Positions 16,924-25,363 of a stretch of 64,000 bases of DNA are shown in pieces. How positions within the stretch are numbered: position 1 is the first letter of the stretch; each line of letters opens with the position of its first letter. Position numbers and translations under genes: made by a program. The notes beneath the pieces are model-generated. The model was not told where the DNA came from and searched no databases. It saw only the letters and a list, made by a program, of their open reading frames with translations. The stretch is from Caldicoprobacter oshimai DSM 21659. GTDB taxonomy: Bacteria; Bacillota; Clostridia; Caldicoprobacterales; Caldicoprobacteraceae. The stretch lies in assembly GCA_000526435.1 (NCBI GenBank), contig JAGB01000001.1:860502-924501 (forward strand), written 5' to 3'.

Positions 16924-17466
16924 TCAATAAGGCTTGCATATGATCTCATGTATCCTGGTCTCAAGAATGCTGCTGGCATGGGATGGTGTGAGTATCACTG
17001 CGGTATCAGCGCCCTCGCTGGTACCACCCACCGCGATTATAGGCTGGCCGTATGGGATCAGGCCCGCATCCAGAGCCATGACGGCTATTTCCACACATAC
17101 TTTGACTCCCTGACCAAACATCCTAAGGGTGTGGGCCATTATCTCTACCGGATATGTACCGCCAAACTTCCTGCTTAATCCCCTTTCTGCACCGCTCAGC
17201 ACATGGGTTGTGGTAAGGACCTTGAGGCCGGATGCTATGAGCTGCTGACGCACTTCGTCGGGCATCTCGTTTTTGCCCTTTTCGCTAAATCCGTTTACGT
17301 GCGTCACGCACACCACTTCTAAGTCCTTTGCATCCTTAAAGAAACTAGCGGTGTACCCCGAGCAGGATGCCACAACCATATGGCGTATTCCCCTCTCCCT
17401 GGCGGTTTTTAAGGCCAGCTCCACCGTCTTTTCGGTGTTGTGCTTGCCCTCGGTTTTAAAATACAC
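16924..17466 (-). CDS. Stand-alone pyruvate kinase C-terminal-like domain protein
   Basis: 180 residues. It resembles the PK_C domain (the alpha/beta domain that binds regulators in pyruvate kinase) without the catalytic barrel: ASCSGYTASFFKDAKDLEVVCVTH, given as ASCSGYTASF and LEVVCVTHV, then GGTYPVEIMAHTLRMFGQG and VGGTSEGADTAVILTPSHA. Such single-domain proteins occur in Clostridia and archaea; their ligand is unknown. GTG at 17466 follows AAGGGGGCGA. It is bounded by its own strong terminator, so it is probably monocistronic. Confidence 0.75.
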   Translation of the reverse strand: MYFKTEGKHNTEKTVELALKTARERGIRHMVVASCSGYTASFFKDAKDLEVVCVTHVNGFSEKGKNEMPDEVRQQLIASGLKVLTTTHVLSGAERGLSRKFGGTYPVEIMAHTLRMFGQGVKVCVEIAVMALDAGLIPYGQPIIAVGGTSEGADTAVILTPSHASSILETRIHEIICKPY

Positions 17467-17571
17467 TTTGCATCGCCCCCTTGCTCATTATCCACGCAAA
17501 ACTTCATGCAATTCACACTTTTAAAGCTCTGCTAGCAACTTCCCCTGCTGCCCCCCGCTCTCCCCAATTTT

Positions 17572-18309
17572 TTAAACCAACCCGTCTGCACTGTTTTTTA
17601 AACTCTCCAGAATTTTGAACTGATTCCAGGGATAACAATCGGGTGGAAAGCTCTTGAACACCATGTCTTCCTTTAAAGTGGGGTGAACGAGTTTGATTGC
17701 CGTAGACCACAAAGCAAGCTGTTGCCCCGGTCTGTTTACTTCCTGGCCATACTTTTGGTCCCCATACAGCGGGAAACCCTCGAACGAAAACTGAGCCCTT
17801 ATCTGATGTGGACGGCCGGTGATCAGATTTACCTTCACCAGGCTTAAAACCCCGGTGTTTTCAGCGGCATCCAGGCTCTCCAGCACCTCATACTCCAGTA
17901 TAGCCTCTTTTGCACCTTCTCTAGGCCCTTCAAAGCAGCGCACCGTATTGGTGGCACTGTCCTTATAAAGATAATGCTGAAGCCTCCCCCTTTCCGGTGG
18001 CTTTCCCCGCACCACTGCAAGGTAGACCTTCCCAAAGATTCCTTCGCGCACCTGGTCGGATAACCTGGATGCGGCCTTGGAGGTCCTGGCAAACACCATA
18101 ACTCCTCCCACCGGGCGATCCAGACGGTGAACCAGGCCCAGATAGACGTTACCCGGCTTGTTGTACTTCTCCTTTATGTACTGCTTCAGCACCGATAGAA
18201 GGTCGGCATCGCCGGTCGCATCTCCCTGCGTTAGCATATTCACCGGCTTTTCCACCACCAGAAGATGGTTGTCCTCATATAAAACCTTTACATCGCTATT
18301 AAGCTGCAT
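17572..18309 (-). CDS. RluA-family 23S rRNA/tRNA pseudouridine synthase
   Basis: RluA-type enzymes isomerise uridine to pseudouridine in rRNA or tRNA. The conserved blocks are VLYEDNHLLVVEKPVNMLTQ, then HRLDRPVGGVMVFARTSKAA with the catalytic Asp in H-R-L-D, and LITGRPHQIRAQF. About 245 residues with no N-terminal S4 domain, so it is a short RluA-type member; the target base cannot be told. Starts at ATG 18309, GTG 18315 or GTG 18348 are all open. AGGGATTGG favours one of the two inner starts. Confidence 0.9.
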   Translation of the reverse strand: MQLNSDVKVLYEDNHLLVVEKPVNMLTQGDATGDADLLSVLKQYIKEKYNKPGNVYLGLVHRLDRPVGGVMVFARTSKAASRLSDQVREGIFGKVYLAVVRGKPPERGRLQHYLYKDSATNTVRCFEGPREGAKEAILEYEVLESLDAAENTGVLSLVKVNLITGRPHQIRAQFSFEGFPLYGDQKYGQEVNRPGQQLALWSTAIKLVHPTLKEDMVFKSFPPDCYPWNQFKILESLKNSADGLV

Positions 18310-18433
18310 TTTCACCCAATCCCTACTTTTTAATTTATAATTGTTCACCTAGCTTCCATACAGTTACATATTCCTAATTGTAACCATTGTTGGCTTGACA
18401 CAGCACACCAATTATTCTACCTCATACAGCCAA

Positions 18434-18841
18434 TTATTTTGCCTCTACACAGCTTATGTATACTCTCCTGCGCCTGGGGCCATCGAATTCGCAGAAATAC
18501 ACGCCCTGCCATGTACCCAGTACCGGCCTACCGTTTGAGATGATGATATGGCAGCTTGAACCCATGCAGGAAGCCTTTATGTGCGCATGGGAGTTCCCCT
18601 CAACATGCCTGTAATCCCCGTGTGGTGGGAAGGCCCTGTCCAATGCCTTTATAATATCATGCACCACGTCGGGATCGGCGTTTTCGTTGATGGTTATCCC
18701 GGCTGTGGTATGGGGACAGAACACCACCGCTATGCCGTTTTGAACACCGCTCTCCCTTATGGCCCGCTCCACCAGATGTGTTATGTCGACAAACTCTTCA
18801 GCTTTGCTGGTCGAGATGGAGTACTCAAACAGGTTACCCAC
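18434..18841 (-). CDS. YjbQ/UPF0047 family protein
   Basis: About 135 residues. The family core is visible as VVFCPHTTAGITINENADPD, GDYRHVEGNSHAHIKAS and LGTWQGVYFCEFDGPRRR, with the metal-binding His residues. Some members have weak thiamine-phosphate synthase activity; the true role is uncertain. GTG at 18841 has GAGGTG 7 bases upstream; a GTG at 18856 lies before that site. A 17-bp motif shared with the DUF3189 upstream region lies at 18876. Confidence 0.85.
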   Translation of the reverse strand: MGNLFEYSISTSKAEEFVDITHLVERAIRESGVQNGIAVVFCPHTTAGITINENADPDVVHDIIKALDRAFPPHGDYRHVEGNSHAHIKASCMGSSCHIIISNGRPVLGTWQGVYFCEFDGPRRRRVYISCVEAK

Positions 18842-18875
18842 TTTAGCACACCTCACACTTAAGATTTTATTGTAA

Positions 18876-18892
18876 AAAGTCTATTTTGCTGC
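18876..18892. repeat. Shared 17-bp motif AAAGTCTATTTTGCTGC, copy 2
   Basis: Identical to 14685-14701. It lies 35 bases upstream of the probable yjbQ start. The rest of 18893-19130 shows no gene or structure I can support; a 69-codon plus-strand frame at 18886 has no ribosome site or family match. Confidence 0.5.
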
Positions 18893-19133
18893 TTAAAACA
18901 AAATCCGCAATTTTGAAGCAAAATCACTTTACTGTCTCATGTGCGCAATATGGACACTTCGCCAACAAAAGATATCACCACAACACTGACAAAACAGCAC
19001 CAACAAAGCGTCGGCGCCGTGGTTCGCATCCAACTGTAACATCCATCAGCTTTATCTCTACCAACAAACAATTCTCCATTATCTCCTATTATTAGACTCT
19101 ACCACTTTTTTTACCTTATTTCAATAGAAACAA

Positions 19134-19160
19134 AACCCCCCTTCAAAAGCAGGGGGGGTA
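19134..19160 (-). terminator. Intrinsic terminator of bpsA
   Basis: ACCCCCC (from 19135) pairs with GGGGGGT (ending 19159) around a 10-11 base loop. The minus strand continues TTTTGTTTC. It is 12 bases past the bpsA stop. Confidence 0.75.
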
Positions 19161-19171
19161 TTATTTTCGGC

Positions 19172-20245
19172 TTATTTATTGTCTGGCTTGTAAATCAACG
19201 CTTCCTCATCGATGTACAGCTCACAGGGCATGGGCTTATTCTCCCGCTTCTCAAACCCGCTCAATACCTCTATCCTATACATCGAAGACCTGTACCAGTT
19301 GAGCCGGGGTTTTACCTGTACAAATGCGTAGTCATCCCTTATGCTCCCCAGCAGGTAATCCCAGTTGACATAGTGGTTGAACTCGTGAATTATGTCGGTA
19401 ATGGCTACGTTAAACTTATTCACCAGCATTTGCTGGAAAAGATTCCACTTTTTTAGAGAAGACTCGGTACGGGTCAATCCAAAGTATCCTGCACAGCCCT
19501 CACCGCGGAGCCCGGTAAGCCCTCTGGTCATGCACACATCGAGCGCCTCCAGAGTCTCCGGCGGATCGGTGTTGAATGTATCGAAACGCCCCACATACTG
19601 TTCGGGAAGCTTATCCCTGAAATCGTACTTTTCAGCCTTCACAGGCAGCCCCAATTCTCTGGCCTTTTTATTGATGTACTCAACCAATCTGTCGTCAATC
19701 TCCAGGACTACCACTTCTTCCGGTAATCCCGATAGCCCTGCAGCAATGCTGAGCAGGTCGTCATCCCCCAGCACCAGCAGCTTTTTCCCCTCCAGGTCTC
19801 CCCTCTCAGCGATCAGGGCTATCCTGCTCACAACCGTCCGCGTGGTCACATATCCCTGGTCATAGTCTAAAATGGCTTCGGGCCTATCAACAGTCACCTC
19901 ATCAAATTTTTGGGCCAGTTCACTCAAAGCCTCTCTCCAAATCCCTCGGCCCTCACAGGTGGGACATGTATAATCCTTTTTGGCAAATATTCTATTATCG
20001 CTTAAAAACTTTTCCCCTTCCGGCGTTAAGATTATATCTCCCTGTTCGCCGATGTTTACCAAACCCCGGCTTCTCATAGCCTCTACTATCTCTGCAACCA
20101 CGTTAAAGGGCTTCTGTGACGCACAAACTATCTCCCAGAAATGAGAGGTTCTAGCCAGTCCCGACATTACCTTTTCAACATCACGCACAGTGGTTTCAAC
20201 CTGCGTCTTTTGATGGACCTGCTCCGCTATTTGTTGAACGTCCAC
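19172..20245 (-). CDS. bpsA: Branched-chain polyamine synthase, BpsA family
   Basis: Family members add aminopropyl groups to spermidine to make branched N4-bis(aminopropyl)spermidine, which stabilises nucleic acids at high temperature; methylthioadenosine is the by-product. The 357-residue protein has a winged-helix-like N-terminal domain (about 1-75), a C-P-T-C segment near residue 93, and the methyltransferase-like core. Diagnostic blocks are LLVLGDDDLLSIAAGLSGLP (G-D-D-D, about 155-174), VVVLEIDDRL, and FDTFNTDPPETLEALDVCMT with the catalytic D-P-P-E-T. Length fits the archaeal/thermophile family. GTG at 20245 follows AAAGGAGGTG by 5 bases. It has its own promoter and a structured leader. 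It supports a thermophilic host. Confidence 0.92.
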   Translation of the reverse strand: MDVQQIAEQVHQKTQVETTVRDVEKVMSGLARTSHFWEIVCASQKPFNVVAEIVEAMRSRGLVNIGEQGDIILTPEGEKFLSDNRIFAKKDYTCPTCEGRGIWREALSELAQKFDEVTVDRPEAILDYDQGYVTTRTVVSRIALIAERGDLEGKKLLVLGDDDLLSIAAGLSGLPEEVVVLEIDDRLVEYINKKARELGLPVKAEKYDFRDKLPEQYVGRFDTFNTDPPETLEALDVCMTRGLTGLRGEGCAGYFGLTRTESSLKKWNLFQQMLVNKFNVAITDIIHEFNHYVNWDYLLGSIRDDYAFVQVKPRLNWYRSSMYRIEVLSGFEKRENKPMPCELYIDEEALIYKPDNK

Positions 20246-20336
20246 GCAATCACCTCCTTTGGGATTTAAAAAGGACCCTGCTTAATACAAGGTCCAGTCT
20301 AAGTATCAAATTCCTATTGGACTTGATACCACAGCG
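20246..20336 (-). promoter_or_regulatory. Attenuator-like leader of bpsA
   Basis: Between the promoter and the ribosome site the transcript can form hairpin 1 (GTATCAA 20303-20309 with TTGATAC 20323-20329) and hairpin 2 (GGACC 20273-20277 with GGTCC 20291-20295), the second followed on the minus strand by TTTTT just before the AAAGGAGG site. The 5' arm of hairpin 1 (minus CAAGTCC, from 20325) can also pair with the 5' arm of hairpin 2 (minus GGACCTTG, from 20295) with one bulge. These are mutually exclusive folds, as in terminator/antiterminator leaders. The ligand, if any, is unknown; polyamine or MTA/SAM is a guess. Hairpin 2 is only 5 bp, which weakens the case. Confidence 0.5.
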
Positions 20337-20342
20337 TTAATC

Positions 20343-20371
20343 ATTATACAAATTTCTTCTTAATAAGTCAA
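20343..20371 (-). promoter_or_regulatory. SigA-type promoter of bpsA
   Basis: Reading the minus strand, TTGACT (20371-20366), a 17-base spacer, and TATAAT (20348-20343). This is close to consensus, with the expected transcript start near 20336, about 90 bases before the GTG. Confidence 0.8.
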
Positions 20372-20396
20372 GAGAATACTGATAATTTGTATTGTA

Positions 20397-20518
20397 TCAC
20401 CTGGTAAGTCTTTTAAAGTTTCCTGCAAATCCATCCTTAATAGAGGTAATATTGTACTCTGATATGAGGTTCCTGATCAATCCTTTTTCCCTGGTGTTAT
20501 TATTCCTTTCTTGACCAT
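20397..20518 (-). pseudogene. N-terminal fragment of an IS256-like transposase
   Basis: ATG at 20518 has AGGAGG 9 bases upstream and reads VKKGIITPGKK, then a stop. In the next frame GLIRNLISEYNITSIKDGF continues, which resembles the start of IS256-family transposases in Clostridia (LIRNLISEYNI followed by a K-D-x-F-A-G segment). It ends at TGA 20399-20397. No downstream transposase domain remains. The bpsA promoter lies immediately after the fragment. Confidence 0.42.
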
Positions 20519-20539
20519 AAAAAGCATCCTCCTATGTAT

Positions 20540-20930
20540 TTTTTATTCTAATAGAGGATGAAATTTTACAATAAAATATTTTACAACTATATCTTCAAAG
20601 TAATTACCAATTATTTCATTGTTATGACACAAAGCCCATCCTTTAGCTGAATTTGATATTGAATATAATTTTTCTTTGGACTTATTATCCTTTACAATAT
20701 CTTATCTAATTCCTCTTCTTCGGTAGATGCCAGCGGAACAGCTATTGACTTAGAAAGCCCACTTTTAATCTTCCTTCAAAATTCCACCTCACTTTACCTC
20801 AATCTGCCAACAAATTGAAAAATTTGTAAGCTATTTTGCTGTTTGGATTAAGTGGCAAGTTCAATGTTTGAATTTTTATACGAATTCAGGACTTTTAAAA
20901 AGTTATACAGCCAACAGCAAATACATAAAA
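20540..20930. other. Gene-free, decayed stretch between bpsA and pdxS
   Basis: About 400 AT-rich bases. On the minus strand two short frames (IAVPLASTEEEELDKIL, then YSISNSAKGWALCHN and EIIGNYFEDIVVKYF) follow each other with a frame change near 20702, as in a frameshifted relic, but I recognise no family. A partial copy of the 17-bp motif (CTATTTTGCTG) is at 20831. No pdxT remnant is visible. Confidence 0.4.
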
Positions 20931-20970
20931 AATTCTCCTTTCTGGTTCAAATTATCCAGAAAGGAGAATT
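20931..20970 (-). terminator. Intrinsic terminator of pdxS
   Basis: AATTCTCCTTTCTGG (20931-20945) pairs perfectly with 20956-20970 (15 bp, 10-base loop); the minus strand then reads TTTTTATG. It ends the pdxS transcript about 70 bases past the stop, with no pdxT before it. Confidence 0.88.
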
Positions 20971-21037
20971 GATCCATAACTTTACTAATAATTAAATATG
21001 TTTTGTCAAGTACCATCATGGTAAAAAATAAAATAAC

Positions 21038-21916
21038 TTACCAGCCTCTCTCCGCATACCTGTCCTTTTCGTCCAATTTATCGATCTCCAAACCGTACAT
21101 GGGCTCGCCCAAATCCTCCGACACCTCTGCCAGCACCTTTGGATCGTTGTAGTGCTTGACCGCCTCGACTATCGCTCTGGCCATCTTCTCGGGGTTGGAG
21201 GATTTGAATATGCCCGACCCGACGAACACTCCATCGCATCCAAGCTGCATCATGAGGGCCGCATCAGCAGGGGTGGCTATCCCTCCCGCGGCAAAGTTGA
21301 GAACCGGAAGTCTCCCATGCTGGGCCACATACTCCACCAGGTGGTAGGGGGCTCCCATCTCCTTTGCTGCCACCATCAGCTCCTCGTCTGTCATACCCTG
21401 CAGGCTCCTTATCTCGGACATCATGGTCCTCACGTGGCGCACCGCCTCGACCACGTTGCCGGTACCGGCTTCACCTTTGGTCCTTATCATAGATGCCCCT
21501 TCGCCTATCCTCCTCAAAGCCTCGCCCAGATTTCGCGCACCGCACACAAAGGGCACCTTGAATGGCTTTTTATCGATGTGGTACCGGTCATCGGCCGGCG
21601 TCAAAACCTCGCTTTCGTCGATATAGTCGATGCCTATCGCTTCCAGTATCTGTGCTTCCACAAAATGGCCTATCCTCACCTTTGCCATAACGGGTATGGA
21701 CACCGCCGCCTTTATCTCCTTAATCAGCTTGGGGTCAGACATCCGGGCTACACCACCATGTCGCCTTATGTCGGCCGGCACCCTCTCCAGAGCCATCACG
21801 GCAACCGCCCCGGCTTTCTCTGCAATGACAGCCTGCTCGGGCGTCACCACATCCATTATGACCCCGCCCTTTAACCTCTCGTTTAGCTCCTTGTTCTTCT
21901 CAAAGACCTGCTCCAT
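21038..21916 (-). CDS. pdxS: Pyridoxal 5'-phosphate synthase lyase subunit PdxS
   Basis: PdxS condenses ribose 5-phosphate, glyceraldehyde 3-phosphate and ammonia to make PLP; ammonia normally comes from the glutaminase PdxT. The 292-residue protein is highly conserved: [20 protein letters not shown], then [34 protein letters not shown] and [14 protein letters not shown], with the two active-site lysines in K-V-R and in I-R-T-K-G-E. ATG at 21916 has GGAGGAGGA 6 bases upstream; an earlier in-frame start at 21937 precedes that site. Unusually, no pdxT follows and a terminator comes directly after. It is divergent from pdxR, its likely regulator. Confidence 0.97.
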   Translation of the reverse strand: MEQVFEKNKELNERLKGGVIMDVVTPEQAVIAEKAGAVAVMALERVPADIRRHGGVARMSDPKLIKEIKAAVSIPVMAKVRIGHFVEAQILEAIGIDYIDESEVLTPADDRYHIDKKPFKVPFVCGARNLGEALRRIGEGASMIRTKGEAGTGNVVEAVRHVRTMMSEIRSLQGMTDEELMVAAKEMGAPYHLVEYVAQHGRLPVLNFAAGGIATPADAALMMQLGCDGVFVGSGIFKSSNPEKMARAIVEAVKHYNDPKVLAEVSEDLGEPMYGLEIDKLDEKDRYAERGW

Positions 21917-21969
21917 AACAAATCCTCCTCCACACAATTTTTTATAGGCTAAATCAGTAAATTGTTGCG

Positions 21970-22000
21970 ATACAATTGTTTTTATTGTATAATTGTATTG
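21970..22000. promoter_or_regulatory. Likely PdxR operator between pdxS and pdxR
   Basis: ATACAATT (21970-21977) and AATTGTAT (21991-21998) form an inverted repeat with a 13-base gap, and TTGTAT occurs twice in direct order (21986-21991 and 21993-21998). MocR/PdxR regulators typically bind mixed direct and inverted repeats near divergent promoters. The site lies 55 bases upstream of the pdxS start. Binding is inferred. Confidence 0.5.
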
Positions 22001-22227
22001 TTAGTGTTATTAAATCACAAAAATTGTTATGTTGTCAATACGCAGCGAGATAATTTTTGTAATTGTTAAAACTTGGTTTAATATAAAGCCACGGCAAAAA
22101 GTAGAGCAAACAAAGGATTTAAGCGACACAAGGTGGACTGTTAACTCAGTGCCTCCCGAACTAAAAGTTGGATACTAAAAAGGCATATAAAAGGTAAAGC
22201 TTTGAGTGTAGAAGGAGGTAACAACCT

Positions 22228-23709
22228 GTGGATAAGAAATTATCAATATATTTGGACGACAGCATTGATACGCCTTTGTACATCCAGCTTTTTCTGCAGC
22301 TCAAAAACCTGATTGTAGAAGGGGTTTTCCGGCCAAACGAGAAGCTTCCCCCCATCAGAAAGTTGGCGCAGCAGCTGAGGGTAAACACCATAACGGTGGT
22401 CAATGCATACAAAAGGCTTGAAAGCGAAGGGCTGGCCTACTCCATAGTGGGCAGCGGAACATATGTCGCTTCCCCCACCAGGCATGAGCAGCCATTACAG
22501 CCCCGGGATGAAACCGAACACTTGAGAATGATGGAAAAGGGGCAGATACAGGTCAAGGAGGATACTATAAACTTTGCAAGTACCACGCCTACTCCTGATC
22601 TGTTCCCCGTCGACAGCTTCAAGGCTCTCATCAACAGGGTTCTGGATCGGGATAAGGGCGAGGCTTTTGGGTATCAGCAGGTCCAGGGCTACCAGCCCTT
22701 GAGGCAGTCAATTTGCGATTATCTAAAAAACTTTTCCATAGACGTTCTGGTAGATGACATACAGGTGATCTCGGGAGCCCAGCAGGGAATAGACATCGTT
22801 TCAAAAGCCCTGATTGAGTACGGCGACTGCGTGTTCGTCGAAAGCCCCACTTACAGGGGCGCACTGGAGGCTTTCAAATCCAGGGGGGCCAAAATAGTCG
22901 AAATACCCATGCAGGAAGACGGCATAGACATCGAAACCCTGAAACGCAGCCTAGCCACATACAATCCCAAGTTCATATATATAATGCCTAACTTTCAGAA
23001 CCCAACGGGGTATTCGTATTCGCACGAAAAAAAGCTGGAGATACTGAAAATAGCCCGTGAGCACAATACGTTTATCGTGGAGGACGATTTCCTCAGTGAA
23101 TTGTCGTTCACCGGTGGCCATTCTCTACCCTTAAAATCGCTGGACAGGCGTCAGGTAGTGATATACATCAAGAGCTTCTCCAAAATATTCATGCCGGGGC
23201 TGAGGCTTGGTTTCATGGCTGTGCCCGAATCCTTGCGCGGCAGGGTTCTTGCAGCCAAGCATACGTCGGATATCTCGACCTCTGGGCTTATACAGCGGAC
23301 GTTTGACCTGTATCTCAGAGAAAACATATGGATGGAGCATATAAACTACATGAAAGACAAGTACAAAAAGAGATATGAAATCTTTTTAGAGGCTGTAAGA
23401 AAGAGCTTCCCCAAAAGCGTGAGGTACAAAGCCCCGGGCGGAGGGCTACACATGTGGTTTGAACTGCCTCCAGGGTACAGCGACCAGGAGCTGTATGCCC
23501 GGTGCCTGAAAAGAGGAGTGCTCATAACACCCGGCTCCCTGTTTTACAGCGAAGGCGCCGACACAGGCCATTTCAGAATGAGCTTTGCGGCAGTACATTC
23601 GGAAAAAATAGAGACAGGGGTCAAGATAGTAGGAGAAGTCCTTCACGAATATTTGGGAGAAAGCACGGCTCCCGCCATACAAATCCAGGAGTACAGCCCA
23701 TTCCTGTAA
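22228..23709 (+). CDS. pdxR: MocR-type GntR/aminotransferase regulator, PdxR-like
   Basis: 493 residues in two domains. Residues 1-80 are a GntR winged helix (PLYIQLFLQLKNLIVEGVF, LPPIRKLAQQLRVNTITVVN, SEGLAYSIVGSGTYV). Residues 110-475 are a class I aminotransferase-fold domain with PNFQNPTGYSY, VEDDFLSEL and the PLP lysine in YIKSFSKIFMPGLRLGF. Such proteins sense PLP and control pdxS. The divergent pdxS and the repeat-rich 310-base gap support that role. GTG at 22228 follows GAAGGAGGTAACAACCT. It is the only gene on this transcript; no clear terminator is seen before the convergent Crp-type gene. Confidence 0.88.
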   Translation: MDKKLSIYLDDSIDTPLYIQLFLQLKNLIVEGVFRPNEKLPPIRKLAQQLRVNTITVVNAYKRLESEGLAYSIVGSGTYVASPTRHEQPLQPRDETEHLRMMEKGQIQVKEDTINFASTTPTPDLFPVDSFKALINRVLDRDKGEAFGYQQVQGYQPLRQSICDYLKNFSIDVLVDDIQVISGAQQGIDIVSKALIEYGDCVFVESPTYRGALEAFKSRGAKIVEIPMQEDGIDIETLKRSLATYNPKFIYIMPNFQNPTGYSYSHEKKLEILKIAREHNTFIVEDDFLSELSFTGGHSLPLKSLDRRQVVIYIKSFSKIFMPGLRLGFMAVPESLRGRVLAAKHTSDISTSGLIQRTFDLYLRENIWMEHINYMKDKYKKRYEIFLEAVRKSFPKSVRYKAPGGGLHMWFELPPGYSDQELYARCLKRGVLITPGSLFYSEGADTGHFRMSFAAVHSEKIETGVKIVGEVLHEYLGESTAPAIQIQEYSPFL

Positions 23710-23824
23710 GCTGTGCATACTTCGTTTTCGAACCTGCACACCAGTTTATCCGAAAGTTCATTTGATATACAGCTGTACGGGCCTTAATCATTATGTTGTG
23801 GCTGCCGTCAAAAGCCAATAGAGG

Positions 23825-24520
23825 TCACTGTGCCATCCTCTTTAAAGCCTGAAGGTCCTTGATCCGCACCGAGGCTCGATGGAAGTCTATGATCCCTTCA
23901 TCCCGCATGCTGCACATCTCCCTTGACAGGGAAGGCCGCGACACGTTCAGAAAATCTGCCAGCTCATTGCGATTCATGGGCAACATAAAGGTGGTCTCCC
24001 CTGTCTTTTTGTACTGTTCCAGCAAATATGTGCTTATCTTGCCCCGTATGCTCTTTATGGACAAATATTCCACTTTTCTGCTCAATGTAAGCGCCCGTTC
24101 AGACACCATCATGAGCATATTCTCGATGAGCTTCCTGTGCCAGGGGCACAGGTGTCTGCACTCCCCTACAATCTTCTGCCGGCTTATAAAAAGCGCCTTG
24201 CACGGCTGCTGCGCTTCAACGGTCACCGGCCACTGGGATTGCGAAGAAAAGGCCACGATTTCGCCAAACACATCCCCTGGCTTGAGCAGCACCATTATGA
24301 CCCGCGTTCCGGCGATGTTTTCCTTGTAGGCTGCCGCCTCTCCCTCCAGCATGATCCCTATGCCTTGGAACTCTTCCCCGGCTACGGCCAAGTAATTCCC
24401 TTTACCATACTCCTTTATCTTTGGCTCAAGGCACTTCAGCATTGAAACAACTTCATCTTTATCAAAGCCTCTGAATAACTCGGCTCTGGAAAGCACTTCT
24501 ACATATTTTTCAAACGCCAT
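23825..24520 (-). CDS. Crp/Fnr-family regulator, HcpR-like
   Basis: 231 residues. The N-terminal cyclic-nucleotide-type sensor fold (GIGIMLEGEAAAYKE, KPGDVFGEIVAFS) is joined to a C-terminal HTH_Crp domain (LPMNRNELADFLNVSRPSLS, REMCSMRDEGIIDF). ATG at 24520 has AGGGTGG before it; the frame is open far upstream, but that part lies antisense to the ferredoxin gene and is discarded. It is divergent from ferredoxin-hcp. In anaerobes HcpR-type Crp/Fnr proteins control hcp in response to nitric oxide, and gene position here suggests the same; whether it binds haem, a cluster or a nucleotide is not readable. Confidence 0.87.
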   Translation of the reverse strand: MAFEKYVEVLSRAELFRGFDKDEVVSMLKCLEPKIKEYGKGNYLAVAGEEFQGIGIMLEGEAAAYKENIAGTRVIMVLLKPGDVFGEIVAFSSQSQWPVTVEAQQPCKALFISRQKIVGECRHLCPWHRKLIENMLMMVSERALTLSRKVEYLSIKSIRGKISTYLLEQYKKTGETTFMLPMNRNELADFLNVSRPSLSREMCSMRDEGIIDFHRASVRIKDLQALKRMAQ

Positions 24521-24655
24521 ATGACCACCCTTTAATCTTTTTGTAACACCAGATACCGACACGCCGATTGTAATTATAATATAATAACCGCGGTAGGACA
24601 ACAGAGTAGAAAACACCAACGCAATGAAAATTTTTGTAAAAGGAGGTAAAGATCT

Positions 24656-25363
24656 GTGATAAGGAAGATTGTAAAGATCGACCAGGAGAAGTGCAACGGC
24701 TGCGGCCTGTGCATAGATGCCTGTCACGAGGGCGCGCTGCAGCTCATAAACGGGAAAGCCACCCTTGTGTCGGAGTCGTACTGCGATGGGCTGGGGGCCT
24801 GCCTGCCGGAATGCCCCATGGGAGCCATCACCATCGAGGAGCGCGAGGCACAGCCCTTTGACGAGGAAGCGGTCAAGCAGCATATAATGCAAAAGATGGA
24901 AGGGACGCTGCCGTGTGGCTGCCCGGGCACACAGGTCAGGGCCATGGAAAGGCCTTCTGACATGTCGGCACAGCAGCAGGGTCAAGCACCAGTTGAGTCA
25001 CAGCTGCGCCAGTGGCCATGCCAAATCAGGCTGGTACCGGCAAACGCGCCTTACTTCCGCAACGCCCATCTATTGGTGGCAGCCGATTGCACCGCATACG
25101 CATATGCCAGCATTCATCAGGACTTCATGCGCAACAAGATCACCATCATCGGGTGTCCCAAGCTGGATGATGTGGACTATTCAGATAAGCTGACCGACAT
25201 CTTGAAATACAACGATATAAAGAGCATTACAGTTCTCAAGATGGAGGTTCCCTGTTGCAGCGGTTTGGCATATGCGGTGAGAGATGCTCTTATCAAGAGC
25301 GGGAAGATGATCCCATGGCGCGTGGTCACCATCTCGATAGACGGAAAGGCCATTGAAGACTGA
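24656..25363 (+). CDS. 4Fe-4S ferredoxin-domain protein paired with Hcp
   Basis: 235 residues. Two 4Fe-4S motifs lie at the N-terminus: CNGCGLCIDACHEGA (residues 13-27) and CDGLGACLPECPMGA (about 43-57). A Cys-containing linker with C-G-C-P-G-T follows. The C-terminal region has ADCTAYAYASIHQDFM and IIGCPKLDDVDY, plus MEVPCCSGLAYAV, matching the hcp-linked ferredoxin proteins of Clostridia. It probably passes electrons to Hcp. GTG at 24656 follows AAAGGAGGTAAAGATCT. The 223-base gap to hcp contains nested tandem repeats, and the first repeat copy includes this gene's stop codon. Confidence 0.88.
   Translation: MIRKIVKIDQEKCNGCGLCIDACHEGALQLINGKATLVSESYCDGLGACLPECPMGAITIEEREAQPFDEEAVKQHIMQKMEGTLPCGCPGTQVRAMERPSDMSAQQQGQAPVESQLRQWPCQIRLVPANAPYFRNAHLLVAADCTAYAYASIHQDFMRNKITIIGCPKLDDVDYSDKLTDILKYNDIKSITVLKMEVPCCSGLAYAVRDALIKSGKMIPWRVVTISIDGKAIED

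Noticed and set aside
18886..19095. 69-codon plus-strand frame near yjbQ
   Set aside because: No ribosome site, odd composition and no family match; it overlaps the putative yjbQ upstream region.
20931..22228. Search for pdxT remnants around pdxS
   Set aside because: No segment resembling the PdxT glutaminase motifs was visible in any frame between bpsA and pdxR.
24521..24985. N-terminal extension of the Crp/Fnr frame
   Set aside because: The extra part lies antisense to the ferredoxin gene and encodes no domain; ATG 24520 has its own ribosome site.
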